Positions 53,042 to 62,421 of a stretch of 64,000 bases of DNA are shown one piece after another. The stretch covers positions 42,096 through 106,095 of the forward strand of contig NZ_SLYA01000007.1 of assembly GCF_004340965.1 (NCBI RefSeq), given 5' to 3'. Source of the stretch: Sphingomonas sp. PP-CE-1A-559 (GTDB taxonomy: Bacteria > Pseudomonadota > Alphaproteobacteria > Sphingomonadales > Sphingomonadaceae). Position 1 is the first letter of the stretch. Each line of letters starts with the position of its first letter. A program made the position numbers and the translations under genes. The notes beneath the pieces are model-generated. The model saw only the letters and a list, made by a program, of their open reading frames with translations. It had not been told where the DNA came from and did no database searches.

Positions 53042-54283
53042 CTACCGCGCCGCCATCCGCCGCGCGAAATGCACCTCCACCGCCCGCGTGACGCTCTCCG
53101 CGATCCGGTGCCGCCCCTCTTCGCTATCCAGGAACGCCGCGTCCTGTGGGTTCGAGATATACCCCGTCTCGAACAGGATCGACGGCATGTCGGGCGCCTT
53201 CAGCACCATCAGCGACGCCATCCGGTGGAAGTTCGCCTTCAACGGCATCAACGGTTTCGCCTCGCGCCCGAGCAGTCGTGCAAACGTCGCCGAGGCGTTC
53301 ATCGTCTCGCGCTGCGTCAGGTCGATCAGGATCGACGACACGTCCGCGGGCGCCTCGCCGAGGTTCACGCCGGAGATCACGTCCGCCTTGTTCTCGCGCG
53401 CCGCCAGCCGAGCGGCTTCCTTGTCCGACGCCACCTCGGACAGTGTGTACGCCGTCGCCCCGGTCGCGTTCTCCGACCCAGTGCTGTCGCAGTGGATCGA
53501 GATGAACAGGTCACCCTTCAGCCGCCGCGCAACCCCATACCGCTCGCGTAAAATCAGGTAGCGGTCGTCGTTCCGCGTCAGCGCCACGCGCACGCGCCCC
53601 GATGCGAGCAACTCGTCGCGGATCGCCTTCGCGACCTTCAGCGTCACGTCCTTCTCGCGCAGCCCGTTCGGCCCGATCGCACCCGGATCGACGCCGCCAT
53701 GCCCCGCGTCGATCACCACCAGCGGCCTTGTATCGTCGCCCTGCACGCGTGGCAGTTTCATGCCCCGCGCCTTGGGCGGCACCGGCACCGACACCTTGTA
53801 CTTGGGCCGCGACGCCGCGCCGAAATTGAACGGGAAGAAGTTCAACGGCCCGGCGATCCCGGCTTCCGCGAACTGGTCGTAATCGACCGTACGCAACGCG
53901 AGCGTCAGCTCGCGGCCGTCGGAGTCGAACCCGCCATCGGTGACGATCGCCGGCTCGGCCAGATCGAACACCATCCGCATCCCTGACCGCCCGCTGCGCA
54001 TCTGCGTCACGCCAGTCACCAGACCGCGCCCCATGACCTCCCGCCCCGGCGTAGCGCCCGACACGTCGACCGCGATCTGGCGCGGGCCGGTCAGCACGCG
54101 GCTGGCGGCATCGCCGACCGCCTCGTCGAAGCGGATGACGATCCGCCCGTCCCTGATCGCGACGCTCTGCACGGTCGCCGCCCAGGCGGGGACGCTCGCC
54201 AGCCAGCCGGCGATGAGGGCGATGACCGTCAACACCCCGCGTCCTTGCCGTGCGGCCCTGCCGCCGGTCCAGCGAAAACCCAT
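53042..54283 (-). CDS. amiC: N-acetylmuramoyl-L-alanine amidase (AmiC type)
   Basis: Zinc amidase that cuts the stem peptide from peptidoglycan during septum splitting. The start at 54283 has AAGGGGTG upstream; the frame to 54307 adds eight residues. The 413 residues begin with an N-terminal helix/signal (VLTVIALIAGWLASVPAWA), an AMIN domain (about 35-130) and the Amidase_3 domain (about 190-405). Zinc ligands and catalytic Glu are in VVIDAGHGGVDPGAIG, LREKDVTL, ISIHCDSTG and ILFETGYISNPQD. A linker with PVPPKARGMKLP separates the domains. It is divergent from rne across a 539-nt gap. Confidence 0.94.
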   Translation of the reverse strand: MGFRWTGGRAARQGRGVLTVIALIAGWLASVPAWAATVQSVAIRDGRIVIRFDEAVGDAASRVLTGPRQIAVDVSGATPGREVMGRGLVTGVTQMRSGRSGMRMVFDLAEPAIVTDGGFDSDGRELTLALRTVDYDQFAEAGIAGPLNFFPFNFGAASRPKYKVSVPVPPKARGMKLPRVQGDDTRPLVVIDAGHGGVDPGAIGPNGLREKDVTLKVAKAIRDELLASGRVRVALTRNDDRYLILRERYGVARRLKGDLFISIHCDSTGSENATGATAYTLSEVASDKEAARLAARENKADVISGVNLGEAPADVSSILIDLTQRETMNASATFARLLGREAKPLMPLKANFHRMASLMVLKAPDMPSILFETGYISNPQDAAFLDSEEGRHRIAESVTRAVEVHFARRMAAR

Positions 54284-54822
54284 GCTACACCCCTTTGATC
54301 GATACATCCGATCTCTGTGAGCGAGCGATAGCGCCTCGCATCACAAGACGCGGTTGCGCAGTGCGGTTAATTTGCCGTTTGCCATGTATTTGCCGGCAAG
54401 GCTCTGCCGCCCCGGCAAGTCTGCGCCTCGCTGCCCCTAATTCGAGCCGAAACGCCCACGAAAGCGCGGTTCCGGGGCTAGTTGCGAGATCGGGTATGCA
54501 GTGCTAGTCCTGTCGTACAGCCGTGTGTCGCCTGGATTTTACCAGCGACGCGCCGGTCTCGACGCCCGCCAGCGGATTCTCGCCGGCGCGGCAATTCAGG
54601 TTGACGCTCGAATGACGCATTCCCCCCGCCCCGCACTCCGACCGGCCTTCGCCGACGGACTCGCGGTCGTGCGGGCGCCGCAGGGAGAGTTCCCGCGGCA
54701 TGCACTTCGCGCAGAGGCAGTTTCGCATACCATCCGCGAGTCCGGGCGTCCGTGCCCGACCGCACCACCATCAAGCGCGCGACGGCTGCCGACAGGCCCG
54801 GCGCGCGCGCGGAGAATCTATA
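54284..54822 (+). promoter_or_regulatory. 539-nt amiC/rne divergent region with the likely rne leader
   Basis: Contains no convincing gene. It must hold the two divergent promoters and probably a long rne 5' leader. A 7-bp inverted repeat TTGCCGG/CCGGCAA (54390-54396 and 54412-54418) is visible. RNase E controls its own synthesis through its leader in E. coli; whether that applies here is inference. An in-frame N-terminal extension of rne from 54700 is rejected because it lacks family similarity and has no ribosome site. Confidence 0.5.
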
Positions 54823-57804
54823 ATGACAACGCGCATGCTGATCGACGCACGCCACCGGGAAGAGACCCGGATCGCAGTCGTCAAGGGTAACCGGATCGAG
54901 GAATTCGATTTCGAGAGTGCCGAACGCAAGCAGCTCAAGGGCAATATCTACCTCGCCAAGGTCACGCGGGTCGAGCCGTCGCTCCAGGCGGCGTTCATCG
55001 ATTACGGCGGCAATCGCCACGGCTTCCTCGCGTTCAGCGAAATCCACCCCGATTACTACCAGATCCCCAAGGAAGATCGCGACGCGCTGCTCCGTGAGGA
55101 AGCCGAGCACGCCGCCGAGGAAGCCGCCCTGCGCGCCGACTACGATTCGGACGAGGACGAGGGTGACGACGAGGACGACATCGAGCGCTTCGAGGACGAT
55201 GGCGGTGTAGACCCCGACGTCGCCGAAGAACTCGAGGGCGGCGAATCCGGCGAAGCCCCGCGACGGAAACGCAAGCCGAGCGCCGACGATGCCGCGGTCG
55301 AGGATCTGCGCGAGCGTCGCATGAACCTGCGCCGTCGTTACAAGATCCAGGACGTGATCCATCGCCGTCAGGTGCTGCTCGTCCAGGTCGTCAAGGAGGA
55401 GCGCGGCAACAAGGGCGCGGCGCTGACCACGTATCTGAGCCTCGCCGGCCGCTACTGCGTGCTCATGCCGAACACGTCGCACGGCGGCGGCATCTCGCGG
55501 AAGATCTCGAACGCGGGCGATCGCAAGCGCCTCAAGACGATCATGGCCGACATGCAGTTGCCGCCGTCGATGGGCTGCATCGTCCGCACCGCGGGTCTCC
55601 AGCGCTCGAAGGTCGAGATCAAGCGCGACTTCGATTACCTCGCCCGCCTGTGGGATGGGATCCGCGAGGCCACGCTCAAGGCATCGGCCCCCGCGCTCGT
55701 CTACGGCGACAGCGACCTGATCAAGCGCGCGATCCGCGACATCTACAACAAGGAAATCGAAGAGGTCATCGTCGAGGGCGAGGACGGCTATCGCCAGGCG
55801 CGCGAGTTCATGCGCCTGCTGATGCCGACGCACGCGCGGCGCATCAAGCATTACGCCGACCCCGTGCCGCTGTTCCAGCGCGCCGGCGTCGAGGATCAGC
55901 TTGCCGCGATGTACCATCCCGTCGTCCAGCTGAAGTCGGGCGGCTACCTCGTCATCAACCCGACCGAGGCGCTCGTCTCGATCGACATCAACTCCGGCCG
56001 TTCGACCCGCGAGCACAGCATCGAGCAGACCGCGACCGCGACCAACCTCGAGGCCGCCCAGGAAATCGGCCGCCAGCTTCGCCTGCGCGACATGGCCGGG
56101 CTCGTCGTCATCGACTTCATCGACATGGATAACAATTCCAACGTCCGTAAGGTCGAGAAGGCGATGAAGGAGGCGCTCAAGAACGATCGCGCGCGCATCC
56201 AGATCGGCCGCATCTCGTCGTTCGGCCTGATGGAAATGAGCCGCCAGCGCCTGCGCACCGGCGTGCTCGAAGCATCGACGCGCGCCTGCCCGCATTGCGA
56301 GGGCACGGGCCTCGTTCGCACCGCATCGTCGTCGGGCATCTCCGCGCTTCGCCTCATCGAGGACGAGGCCGCCCGCGGTCGCGGTTCGCTGCTCACCCTG
56401 CGCGCGAGCCAGGAAGCGGCGGTCTACATCCTCAACCGCAAGCGCGCCGACATCGCCGAGATCGAGGATCGCTACGGCGTGATCGTCGAGATCATCCCCG
56501 GCCAGGACGAGGAAGGCGCGCACATGACGGTCGAGGCCAGTGGCCCGCCGCCGGCGCACGCCCCGAAGTTCGTCCAGATCATCGAGGAAGACGAGGACGA
56601 CCTCCCCGAGGAGATCGAGGACGAGATCGAGGAAGAAGAGGTCGAGGAGGCCGAGGCCGAGCAGCCGCGCCGTCGTGAAGCTCGCGAGGGCAATGGCGAG
56701 CAGCGTGCGCCGCGTGAAAACGGTCGCGATGCAGACGGTGAAGCCGGCAAGAAGCGCCGCCGTCGTCGCGGTCGTCGCGGTCGTGCACGTCCCGGTGAGG
56801 AAGGTGCAGCAGAGGGCGTCAACGAGGACGGCACGTTCGAGGACGCCGACACCAACGTCGAGGAGATCGACGAGGTCGAGGGCGACATCGTCGAAGTCGG
56901 CGGTGGCGAAATGGTCTCGGCTGGTGCGCCATCCGAGCAGGGTGTCGAGCATTCGGGCGGCGCAGAGGGCGAAGGCCGCCGTCGTCGCGGTCGTCGGGGA
57001 CGTCGTGGCGGTCGCCGCAACGAGCAGGGCGCCGAGAACGGCCAGTCGGTCGCCGTCAGCAGTGTCGACGACGCCCAGCTGATCGCCGAGGCTCCAGAGC
57101 CGGAAGCGTACGAGCCGGTCGAGTCGACCTATGCCGAGCCGCCTTACGAGCCCGCGTTCGAGGCCGCCGTCGAGGAAACTCCGGTGGCGGAAGTCGCCGA
57201 GGGTCCGAAGATGCGCCGTCGTCCACGTGCCCGTGCGGCAGCCGCAGCGGCGAACATCGCCGAGGCGGTGGCCGATGCAGCCCCCAAGGCTCGCCGTGGC
57301 CGCAAGCCACGCGCGGTCGAAGCGGACGCCGAGACGGTTGCACCGGAGCCAGTGGTTCCGGCGCCGATCGCTCCGGAGCCCGTCGCGGCCGAGCCGGCTG
57401 CACCAAAGCCCGGTCGTCGCCGCCGCGAAGCCGTTGCAGAGGCGACGATGGACGAGGTGAGCGCAACGCCCGCCGAGACCATCGAAGCGTCGGCGCCGAA
57501 GCCCAAGCGTGCGCGTCGCAAGGCGTCGGATGCGGTGGCCGAAGCGCCAGCGGTTGAAGAGGCGGTCGTCGAGGAAGCACCCGTCAAGGTCGCCAAGCCC
57601 CGCGGTCGTCCGCGGAAGACGCCGATCGTCGAAGCCGGCGACGCCGCCCCGACCAGCGAACCGCTCGTCGAGCCGATCGCAACCACCCCGCCTAAGGCCG
57701 AAGTCCAGCCCCAGGACGTCGCGACCCCCCGTACCGATGACGGCGCCAACGACGACCCCGACGGCGCCCCCCGCCGCGGCTGGTGGCAGCGCACCTTCGG
57801 CTAA
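54823..57804 (+). CDS. rne: ribonuclease E
   Basis: Main endoribonuclease of mRNA decay and scaffold of the RNA degradosome. ATG 54823 (MTTRMLIDARHREETRIAVV) has GGAGA upstream. Of 993 residues, the S1 domain (about 35-215) is split by an acidic insert of about 75 residues rich in Asp/Glu (YDSDEDEGDDEDDIERFEDD), known in alphaproteobacterial RNase E. The catalytic region has VVIDFIDMDNNSN and the zinc link STRACPHCEGTG. From residue 600 on the protein is disordered with two Arg-rich blocks ([16 protein letters not shown] and [17 protein letters not shown]) and AT-hook-like RGRKPR. It ends RRGWWQRTFG, the PNPase-binding GWW peptide. Confidence 0.96.
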   Translation: MTTRMLIDARHREETRIAVVKGNRIEEFDFESAERKQLKGNIYLAKVTRVEPSLQAAFIDYGGNRHGFLAFSEIHPDYYQIPKEDRDALLREEAEHAAEEAALRADYDSDEDEGDDEDDIERFEDDGGVDPDVAEELEGGESGEAPRRKRKPSADDAAVEDLRERRMNLRRRYKIQDVIHRRQVLLVQVVKEERGNKGAALTTYLSLAGRYCVLMPNTSHGGGISRKISNAGDRKRLKTIMADMQLPPSMGCIVRTAGLQRSKVEIKRDFDYLARLWDGIREATLKASAPALVYGDSDLIKRAIRDIYNKEIEEVIVEGEDGYRQAREFMRLLMPTHARRIKHYADPVPLFQRAGVEDQLAAMYHPVVQLKSGGYLVINPTEALVSIDINSGRSTREHSIEQTATATNLEAAQEIGRQLRLRDMAGLVVIDFIDMDNNSNVRKVEKAMKEALKNDRARIQIGRISSFGLMEMSRQRLRTGVLEASTRACPHCEGTGLVRTASSSGISALRLIEDEAARGRGSLLTLRASQEAAVYILNRKRADIAEIEDRYGVIVEIIPGQDEEGAHMTVEASGPPPAHAPKFVQIIEEDEDDLPEEIEDEIEEEEVEEAEAEQPRRREAREGNGEQRAPRENGRDADGEAGKKRRRRRGRRGRARPGEEGAAEGVNEDGTFEDADTNVEEIDEVEGDIVEVGGGEMVSAGAPSEQGVEHSGGAEGEGRRRRGRRGRRGGRRNEQGAENGQSVAVSSVDDAQLIAEAPEPEAYEPVESTYAEPPYEPAFEAAVEETPVAEVAEGPKMRRRPRARAAAAAANIAEAVADAAPKARRGRKPRAVEADAETVAPEPVVPAPIAPEPVAAEPAAPKPGRRRREAVAEATMDEVSATPAETIEASAPKPKRARRKASDAVAEAPAVEEAVVEEAPVKVAKPRGRPRKTPIVEAGDAAPTSEPLVEPIATTPPKAEVQPQDVATPRTDDGANDDPDGAPRRGWWQRTFG

Positions 57805-57826
57805 CCCCGGACGCTGAGACCAAAGA

Positions 57827-57857
57827 ACGGGCGCGACCGAAAGGCCGCGCCCGTTTT
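57827..57857 (+). terminator. intrinsic terminator after rne
   Basis: ACGGGCGCG pairs with CGCGCCCGT around ACCGAAAGGC, followed by TTTT. It starts 23 nt after the rne stop. Confidence 0.9.
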
Positions 57858-57910
57858 CGTTTGTGGGAAAGCGCCGAAGCTACCGGTGAAACGCTCCATC
57901 CGACAAAAGT

Positions 57911-57967
57911 ATGTTTCCCCGCGAAGGCGGGGACCCAGACTGGGCTCCCGCCTTCGCGGGAGAACAA
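57911..57967. repeat. dispersed palindrome PE-B, copy at 57.9 kb
   Basis: TGTTTCCCCGCGAAGGCGGG and CCCGCCTTCGCGGGAGAACA arms; essentially identical to the copy at 24854. Confidence 0.9.
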
Positions 57968-58036
57968 GACAGAAGAGCGACGCGAGGTTTGTGTTCTAAC
58001 GCCGTAGTGACGCACGCCGAACTCCCCCCGACCCAA

Positions 58037-58144
58037 CACCACCCCGGCGAAGGCCGGGGCCCAATTGGAAAGGTGTCAATAACGAAGCGCCACCCTCAGT
58101 TAGCCCGGTCCCCCAATTGGACCCCGGCCTCCGCCGGGGTGGTG
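58037..58144. repeat. dispersed palindrome PE-A, copy 5
   Basis: CACCACCCCGGCGAAGGCCG and CGGCCTCCGCCGGGGTGGTG arms with CCAATTGG blocks. It lies in the 593-nt gap between rne and the M48 gene. Confidence 0.89.
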
Positions 58145-58397
58145 CCCTGATAGCCAGGGAGGAAACCGATAGCCGGGGAAGTGGCCGACAGCCGGCGTAG
58201 CAACCCGTAATGCCCCCCTCAAACCCCTGTCCTACACACCCAAACCCTGCTCCCCTCCCCCAATGCCACCCACACCCCCAACCAACCGCAAAACCGCCCC
58301 CAGCGTCTGCACTTCCTATACTTCGCTCCACCGCACGCCCGACCGCACGACCGCACGACCATTGCCCCCCCGCCCCCAATCGACGATACCCCGTAAT
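58145..58397. other. strongly C-rich, strand-asymmetric tract before the M48 protease gene
   Basis: First come three spaced repeats of GATAGCC/GACAGCC with GGGGA spacing (58147-58195). From about 58208 to 58396 the plus strand is very C-rich and poor in G, with many CCCC runs (for example CCTGCTCCCCTCCCCCAATG). No gene is convincing here. The opposite strand carries several GGGG runs. The M48 promoter must lie within or beside it. Confidence 0.6.
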
Positions 58398-59753
58398 ATG
58401 AAGCGTCTAGTAGCCGCCGCAGCCACCGCCCTCCTCCTCTGGACGACGCCCCTCCAGGCCCAGTCGATTCTCCGCGACGCCGAGACCGAAACCATGTTTG
58501 CGGAGATGTCCAACCCGCTGATCAAGGCGGCCGGGCTCTCGACGCGCGACGTGAAGGTCGTCCTCATCAACGACGACTCGATCAACGCGTTCGTCGCCGG
58601 CGGCCAGACCGTCTACGTCCACTCTGGCCTCATCCAGGCGGCCGACAACGCCAACGAAGTCCAGGGCGTCATCGCGCACGAGCTCGGCCACATCGCCGAC
58701 GGCCACGTCGTCCTCGCTGATCGCGGCACCAAGCCCGCAATGGGCATGTACCTGCTCTCGATGGTCCTCGGCCTCGCCGCGATGGCGGCCGGCAGCGGCG
58801 AAGCAGGCGCCGGCATCATGGCGGCGGGCCAGCAGGCGGCGATGGGCAGCTACCTCTCGTTCAGCCGCGTCCAGGAATCGACCGCAGACGCCACCGGCGC
58901 CAAGTTCCTGCGCGAGGCGAACGTCTCCGGCCGCGGCATGCTCAGCTTCTTCAAGAAACTGCAGCAGCAGGAATACCGCTTCGGCACCGCCAACATCGAT
59001 CCGTTCATGCAGTCGCATCCGCTCTCCGGCGAGCGCGTCGCGACGCTCACCGCGGACCTGCAAGCCTCGCCCGCCTGGGCCAACAAACCCGACGCCGCGC
59101 TCGAGGAACGCTTCCGCCGCGTGAAGGCCAAGCTCGCCGGCTACGTCATGCCCGCTGACCAGACGCTCCAAGCCTACCCGCCCAGCAACCAGTCGATCTA
59201 CGCCCACTACGCCCGCGCCTACGCGTATCACAAAGCCGGCTACCCCGAGAAAGCCGACGCCGAAGCCAACGCACTGGTAAAGGCCGAGCCGACCGATCCT
59301 TATTTCCTCGAGATCAAGGGCCAGATCCTGCTCGAAGCGGGCAAGCCGACCGAGTCGCTCATCCCCCTGCGCGAAGCCACGGAGGGTTCGCGCAATAACC
59401 CGCTGATCGCCACCACCTTCGGCCACGCGCTGATCGCTACCGAGAACAAGGCGAACTACCCCGAGGCGACCAGGGTCCTGCGCACCGCGGTCGGCCGCGA
59501 CGACCAGAACCCGTTCGCCTGGATGCAGCTCGGCACCGTCTACGAACTGACCGGCGATACCGCGCGCGCCGCGCTCGCCACCGCCGAACGTGCGAGCATG
59601 GGCGGCGACATGAGGACCGCGTCGGCGAGCGCGCAATATGCGCTCGCGAACATACCGGCCAACACCACCGACTGGATCCGCGCACAGGATATCGCGATGG
59701 CCGCGCAGAACGAGATGGACGACAATCCCAAGCAGTATAAGCGCCGCAAATGA
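58398..59753 (+). CDS. periplasmic M48 metalloprotease with TPR-like repeats (BepA-type)
   Basis: Zinc protease and chaperone-like quality-control factor of the outer membrane, by analogy with BepA/YfgC. ATG 58398 gives a clean signal peptide ([15 protein letters not shown] to TTPLQAQ). The upstream in-frame extension from 58263 is low-complexity and rejected. The zinc motif HELGH is in [16 protein letters not shown], with the third ligand Glu in [26 protein letters not shown] is also conserved. The C-terminal half (about 290-430) consists of helical repeats such as [20 protein letters not shown] and [21 protein letters not shown]. The stop overlaps a DsbA-like gene. Confidence 0.92.
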   Translation: MKRLVAAAATALLLWTTPLQAQSILRDAETETMFAEMSNPLIKAAGLSTRDVKVVLINDDSINAFVAGGQTVYVHSGLIQAADNANEVQGVIAHELGHIADGHVVLADRGTKPAMGMYLLSMVLGLAAMAAGSGEAGAGIMAAGQQAAMGSYLSFSRVQESTADATGAKFLREANVSGRGMLSFFKKLQQQEYRFGTANIDPFMQSHPLSGERVATLTADLQASPAWANKPDAALEERFRRVKAKLAGYVMPADQTLQAYPPSNQSIYAHYARAYAYHKAGYPEKADAEANALVKAEPTDPYFLEIKGQILLEAGKPTESLIPLREATEGSRNNPLIATTFGHALIATENKANYPEATRVLRTAVGRDDQNPFAWMQLGTVYELTGDTARAALATAERASMGGDMRTASASAQYALANIPANTTDWIRAQDIAMAAQNEMDDNPKQYKRRK

Positions 59754-60460
59754 GCAAACTTACATTCCCGGCGATCGCGGTCGCGGGCGCCGTCATCGGA
59801 GGCCTCGCGGTCTGGGGTTTCGACCGCCAGGGCGGCGGCGTCGAGCGCGCGCAGGTCGAATCGATTGTCCACGACTATGTCCTGGCGCATCCCGAGATCC
59901 TTCCCGAGGCGATGGAGAAACTGCGCGACCGCGAGTCGGGCAAGACCGTCACCGCCAACCGCGACGCGATCGTCACCCCGTTCGGCAGCGCCTGGGCCGG
60001 CAACCCCAAGGGCGACGTCACGCTGGTCGAGTATTTCGATTACAATTGCGGATATTGCCGCGCGAGCCTGCCGATGATCGCCAAGCTGATCGCCGCCGAC
60101 CCCAAGGTCCGCGTGGTCTTTCGCGAACTCCCGATCCTCAGCGCCGAAAGCCGCATCGCCGCGCGCGCCAGCCTCGCCGCCGCACAACAGGGCAAGTTCG
60201 CCACCTTCCACGACGCGCTCTACGCCGGCGGCCCGGTCAGCGACGCTTCGATTGCAGCGGCTGCGGGCAAGGCCGGGGTCGACGTGACGCAGGCCAGCTT
60301 CACGAAAACCGCCGACGCCGAAATAGCGAAGAACATGGAAACTGCCGCCAAACTCGGCATGACCGGCACGCCAAGCTGGGTGGTAGGCGACCGAGTCCTG
60401 TCGGGCGCGTTGCCGCTCGAAGACCTGCAAAAAGCGGTAGCAGCCGCCCGCGCCGGCTAA
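59750..60460 (+). CDS. DsbA family thiol-disulfide oxidoreductase
   Basis: Predicted periplasmic disulfide oxidase or isomerase, 236 residues, coupled to the M48 gene by ATGA overlap. An N-terminal signal or anchor ([19 protein letters not shown]) precedes a helical linker ([19 protein letters not shown]) that is typical of the BdbD/ScsC-like DsbA group. The thioredoxin fold follows with the active site [18 protein letters not shown] and cis-Pro in [11 protein letters not shown]. The pairing with a BepA-type protease, which handles disulfide-containing outer-membrane proteins, suggests a shared envelope-folding role. Confidence 0.92.
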   Translation: MSKLTFPAIAVAGAVIGGLAVWGFDRQGGGVERAQVESIVHDYVLAHPEILPEAMEKLRDRESGKTVTANRDAIVTPFGSAWAGNPKGDVTLVEYFDYNCGYCRASLPMIAKLIAADPKVRVVFRELPILSAESRIAARASLAAAQQGKFATFHDALYAGGPVSDASIAAAAGKAGVDVTQASFTKTADAEIAKNMETAAKLGMTGTPSWVVGDRVLSGALPLEDLQKAVAAARAG

Positions 60461-60468
60461 CGGCCCTC

Positions 60469-60528
60469 CTTGTTTCCCCGCGAAGGCGGGGACCCAGTCT
60501 GGGCTCCCGCCTTCGCGGGAGAACAAGA
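60469..60528. repeat. dispersed palindrome PE-B, copy at 60.5 kb
   Basis: CTTGTTTCCCCGCGAAGGCG and CGCCTTCGCGGGAGAACAAG arms around GGGACCCAGTCTGGGCTCCC. Confidence 0.9.
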
Positions 60529-60594
60529 AGGCGCGGGAAGGCCTATCATTCACCTCCCACCACCCCCATCTTCCCCTCACAAAAAGGGGTGCCA

Positions 60595-61524
60595 ATGACC
60601 GAACCGATCCTGTCCATCGCGGGCGTCACCAAGACCTATAAGAGTGGCACCACAGCCCTCCACCCCGTCGATCTGGACATCCAGAAGGGCGAGATCTTCG
60701 CCCTCCTCGGCCCCAACGGCGCGGGCAAGACGACGCTCATCAGCATCATCTGCGGCATAGTCACGCCGTCCGCCGGCACGATCAAGGTCGCCGGATACGA
60801 CGCCATCCGCGACTATAAGCAGGCGCGCAGCCGCATCGGACTCGTGCCCCAGGAACTCAACGTCGACATGTTCGAGACGGTGCTCGCCACCGTCACCTTC
60901 AGCCGCCGCCTGTTCGGCCGTTCGGGGCATAGCGCGTACATCGAACAGGTGCTGCGCGACCTCTCGCTCTGGGACAAGCGCGATGCCAAGATCCGCGAAC
61001 TCTCCGGCGGCATGAAACGGCGCGTCCTGATCGCCAAGGCGCTCGCGCACGAACCCGAAATCCTCTTCTTGGACGAGCCCACCGCGGGCGTCGACGTGGC
61101 ACTACGCCGCGACATGTGGAAGCTCGTCCACCGCCTGCGTGAAGGCGGCACGACGATCATCCTGACGACGCATTACATCGAGGAAGCCGAGGAAATGGCC
61201 GACCGCGTCGGCGTCATAAACAAGGGCAAGCTGCTCCTCGTCGACGACAAGGCGTCGCTGATGAAGAAGCTCGGCAAGCGCGAACTCGACATCGCCCTCC
61301 AGGACCCGATGACGGCGATTCCCGCCGAACTGGCGGAGTGGGACCTGTCGCTGGAAGACGACGGCAAGCGCTTGCGCTACGTGTTCGACGCACAGGCCGA
61401 CCACACCGGAATCCCGTCGCTTCTTCGCAAACTCAGCGAACTCGGCATCGGCTTCAAGGACCTCGAAACCAGCAAATCGAGCCTCGAAGACATCTTCGTC
61501 GATCTCGTCGGAGAACGCGCATGA
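60595..61524 (+). CDS. ABC transporter ATP-binding protein (ABC-2 export type)
   Basis: Nucleotide-binding subunit of a two-component exporter, 309 residues. Walker A is [13 protein letters not shown], the Q-loop VPQELNVD, signature [18 protein letters not shown], Walker [13 protein letters not shown], and the H-loop [16 protein letters not shown]-terminal extension (about 225-309) with [26 protein letters not shown] is characteristic of ABC-2 exporters (YadG-like). AAAAAGGGG lies before the ATG. The permease gene overlaps by 4 nt. Confidence 0.93.
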   Translation: MTEPILSIAGVTKTYKSGTTALHPVDLDIQKGEIFALLGPNGAGKTTLISIICGIVTPSAGTIKVAGYDAIRDYKQARSRIGLVPQELNVDMFETVLATVTFSRRLFGRSGHSAYIEQVLRDLSLWDKRDAKIRELSGGMKRRVLIAKALAHEPEILFLDEPTAGVDVALRRDMWKLVHRLREGGTTIILTTHYIEEAEEMADRVGVINKGKLLLVDDKASLMKKLGKRELDIALQDPMTAIPAELAEWDLSLEDDGKRLRYVFDAQADHTGIPSLLRKLSELGIGFKDLETSKSSLEDIFVDLVGERA

Positions 61525-62282
61525 ACACTCACGGCATCTGGGCGATCTACCGCTTCGAAATGGCGCGCGCGCTGCGCACCCTGTGGCAGAGCCTCGTCAC
61601 CCCCGTCCTGACTACTTCGCTATATTTCATCGTCTTCGGCGGTGCGATCGGCAGCCGGATGCAGCAGGTCGGCGGCGTCAGTTACGGCAGCTTCATCGTC
61701 CCCGGCCTGATCATGCTGTCGCTGCTCACGCAGAGCATCTCGAACGCGTCGATCGGCATCTACTTCCCCAAATTCACCGGCACGATCTACGAGCTGTTGT
61801 CGGCGCCCGTCTCGGCGATGGAGATGGTGATCGGCTATGTCGGCGCTGCGACCACCAAGTCGGTGATCCTCGGGCTGATCATCCTCGCCACCGCCTCGTT
61901 CTTCGTGCCACTTCGCATCGAACACCCCTTCGCGATGATCGCCTTCCTGATCCTCACCGCGGTCGCGTTCAGCCTGTTCGGGTTCATCATCGGCGTGTGG
62001 GCCAACGGCTTCGAGCAGTTGAACTTCGTCCCCGCGCTGCTGATCACGCCGCTGACCTTCCTCGGCGGCGCATTCTACTCGATCGACATGCTGCCCCAGC
62101 CTTGGCGGACTTTCAGCCTGTTCAACCCGGTCGTGTACCTGGTGAGCGGTTTCCGCTGGAGCTTCTTCGGGGTAGGCGACGTCGCGGTCGGGGTGAGCCT
62201 CGCGGTGACGGCGGGCTTCCTTGCCGTGTGCCTGATCGCGATCGCCTGGATCTTCAAGACCGGCTGGCGGATGAAGAACTGA
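61521..62282 (+). CDS. ABC-2 type transporter permease
   Basis: Membrane partner of the preceding ATPase, 253 residues with six helices: [71 protein letters not shown] (in pieces), [23 protein letters not shown] (in pieces) and [21 protein letters not shown]. The sequence around [16 protein letters not shown] and [17 protein letters not shown] is the ABC-2 signature of the YadH group. The exported substrate is unknown; related systems export drugs or polysaccharides. Confidence 0.93.
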   Translation: MNTHGIWAIYRFEMARALRTLWQSLVTPVLTTSLYFIVFGGAIGSRMQQVGGVSYGSFIVPGLIMLSLLTQSISNASIGIYFPKFTGTIYELLSAPVSAMEMVIGYVGAATTKSVILGLIILATASFFVPLRIEHPFAMIAFLILTAVAFSLFGFIIGVWANGFEQLNFVPALLITPLTFLGGAFYSIDMLPQPWRTFSLFNPVVYLVSGFRWSFFGVGDVAVGVSLAVTAGFLAVCLIAIAWIFKTGWRMKN

Positions 62283-62298
62283 TCTGGACGCCAGAGAG

Positions 62299-62404
62299 CA
62301 CCACCCCGGCGGAGGCCGGGGCCCAGTTGGGGGACGGTAATAACGAAGGACCGCGCTCCGTTACCGCGACCTTTCCAACTGGGCCCCGGCCTCCGCCGGG
62401 GTGG
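62299..62404. repeat. dispersed palindrome PE-A, copy 6
   Basis: CACCACCCCGGCGGAGGCCG and CGGCCTCCGCCGGGGTGGG arms; inner blocks read CCCAGTTGG and CCAACTGGG, compensatory changes that keep the stem paired. It sits between convergent genes. Confidence 0.88.
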
Positions 62405-62421
62405 GCAGCTGTCCGCAGACC

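Noticed and set aside
58263..58397. N-terminal extension of the M48 protease by 45 codons
   Set aside because: The extension is low-complexity from the C-rich tract, and the later ATG gives a proper signal peptide.
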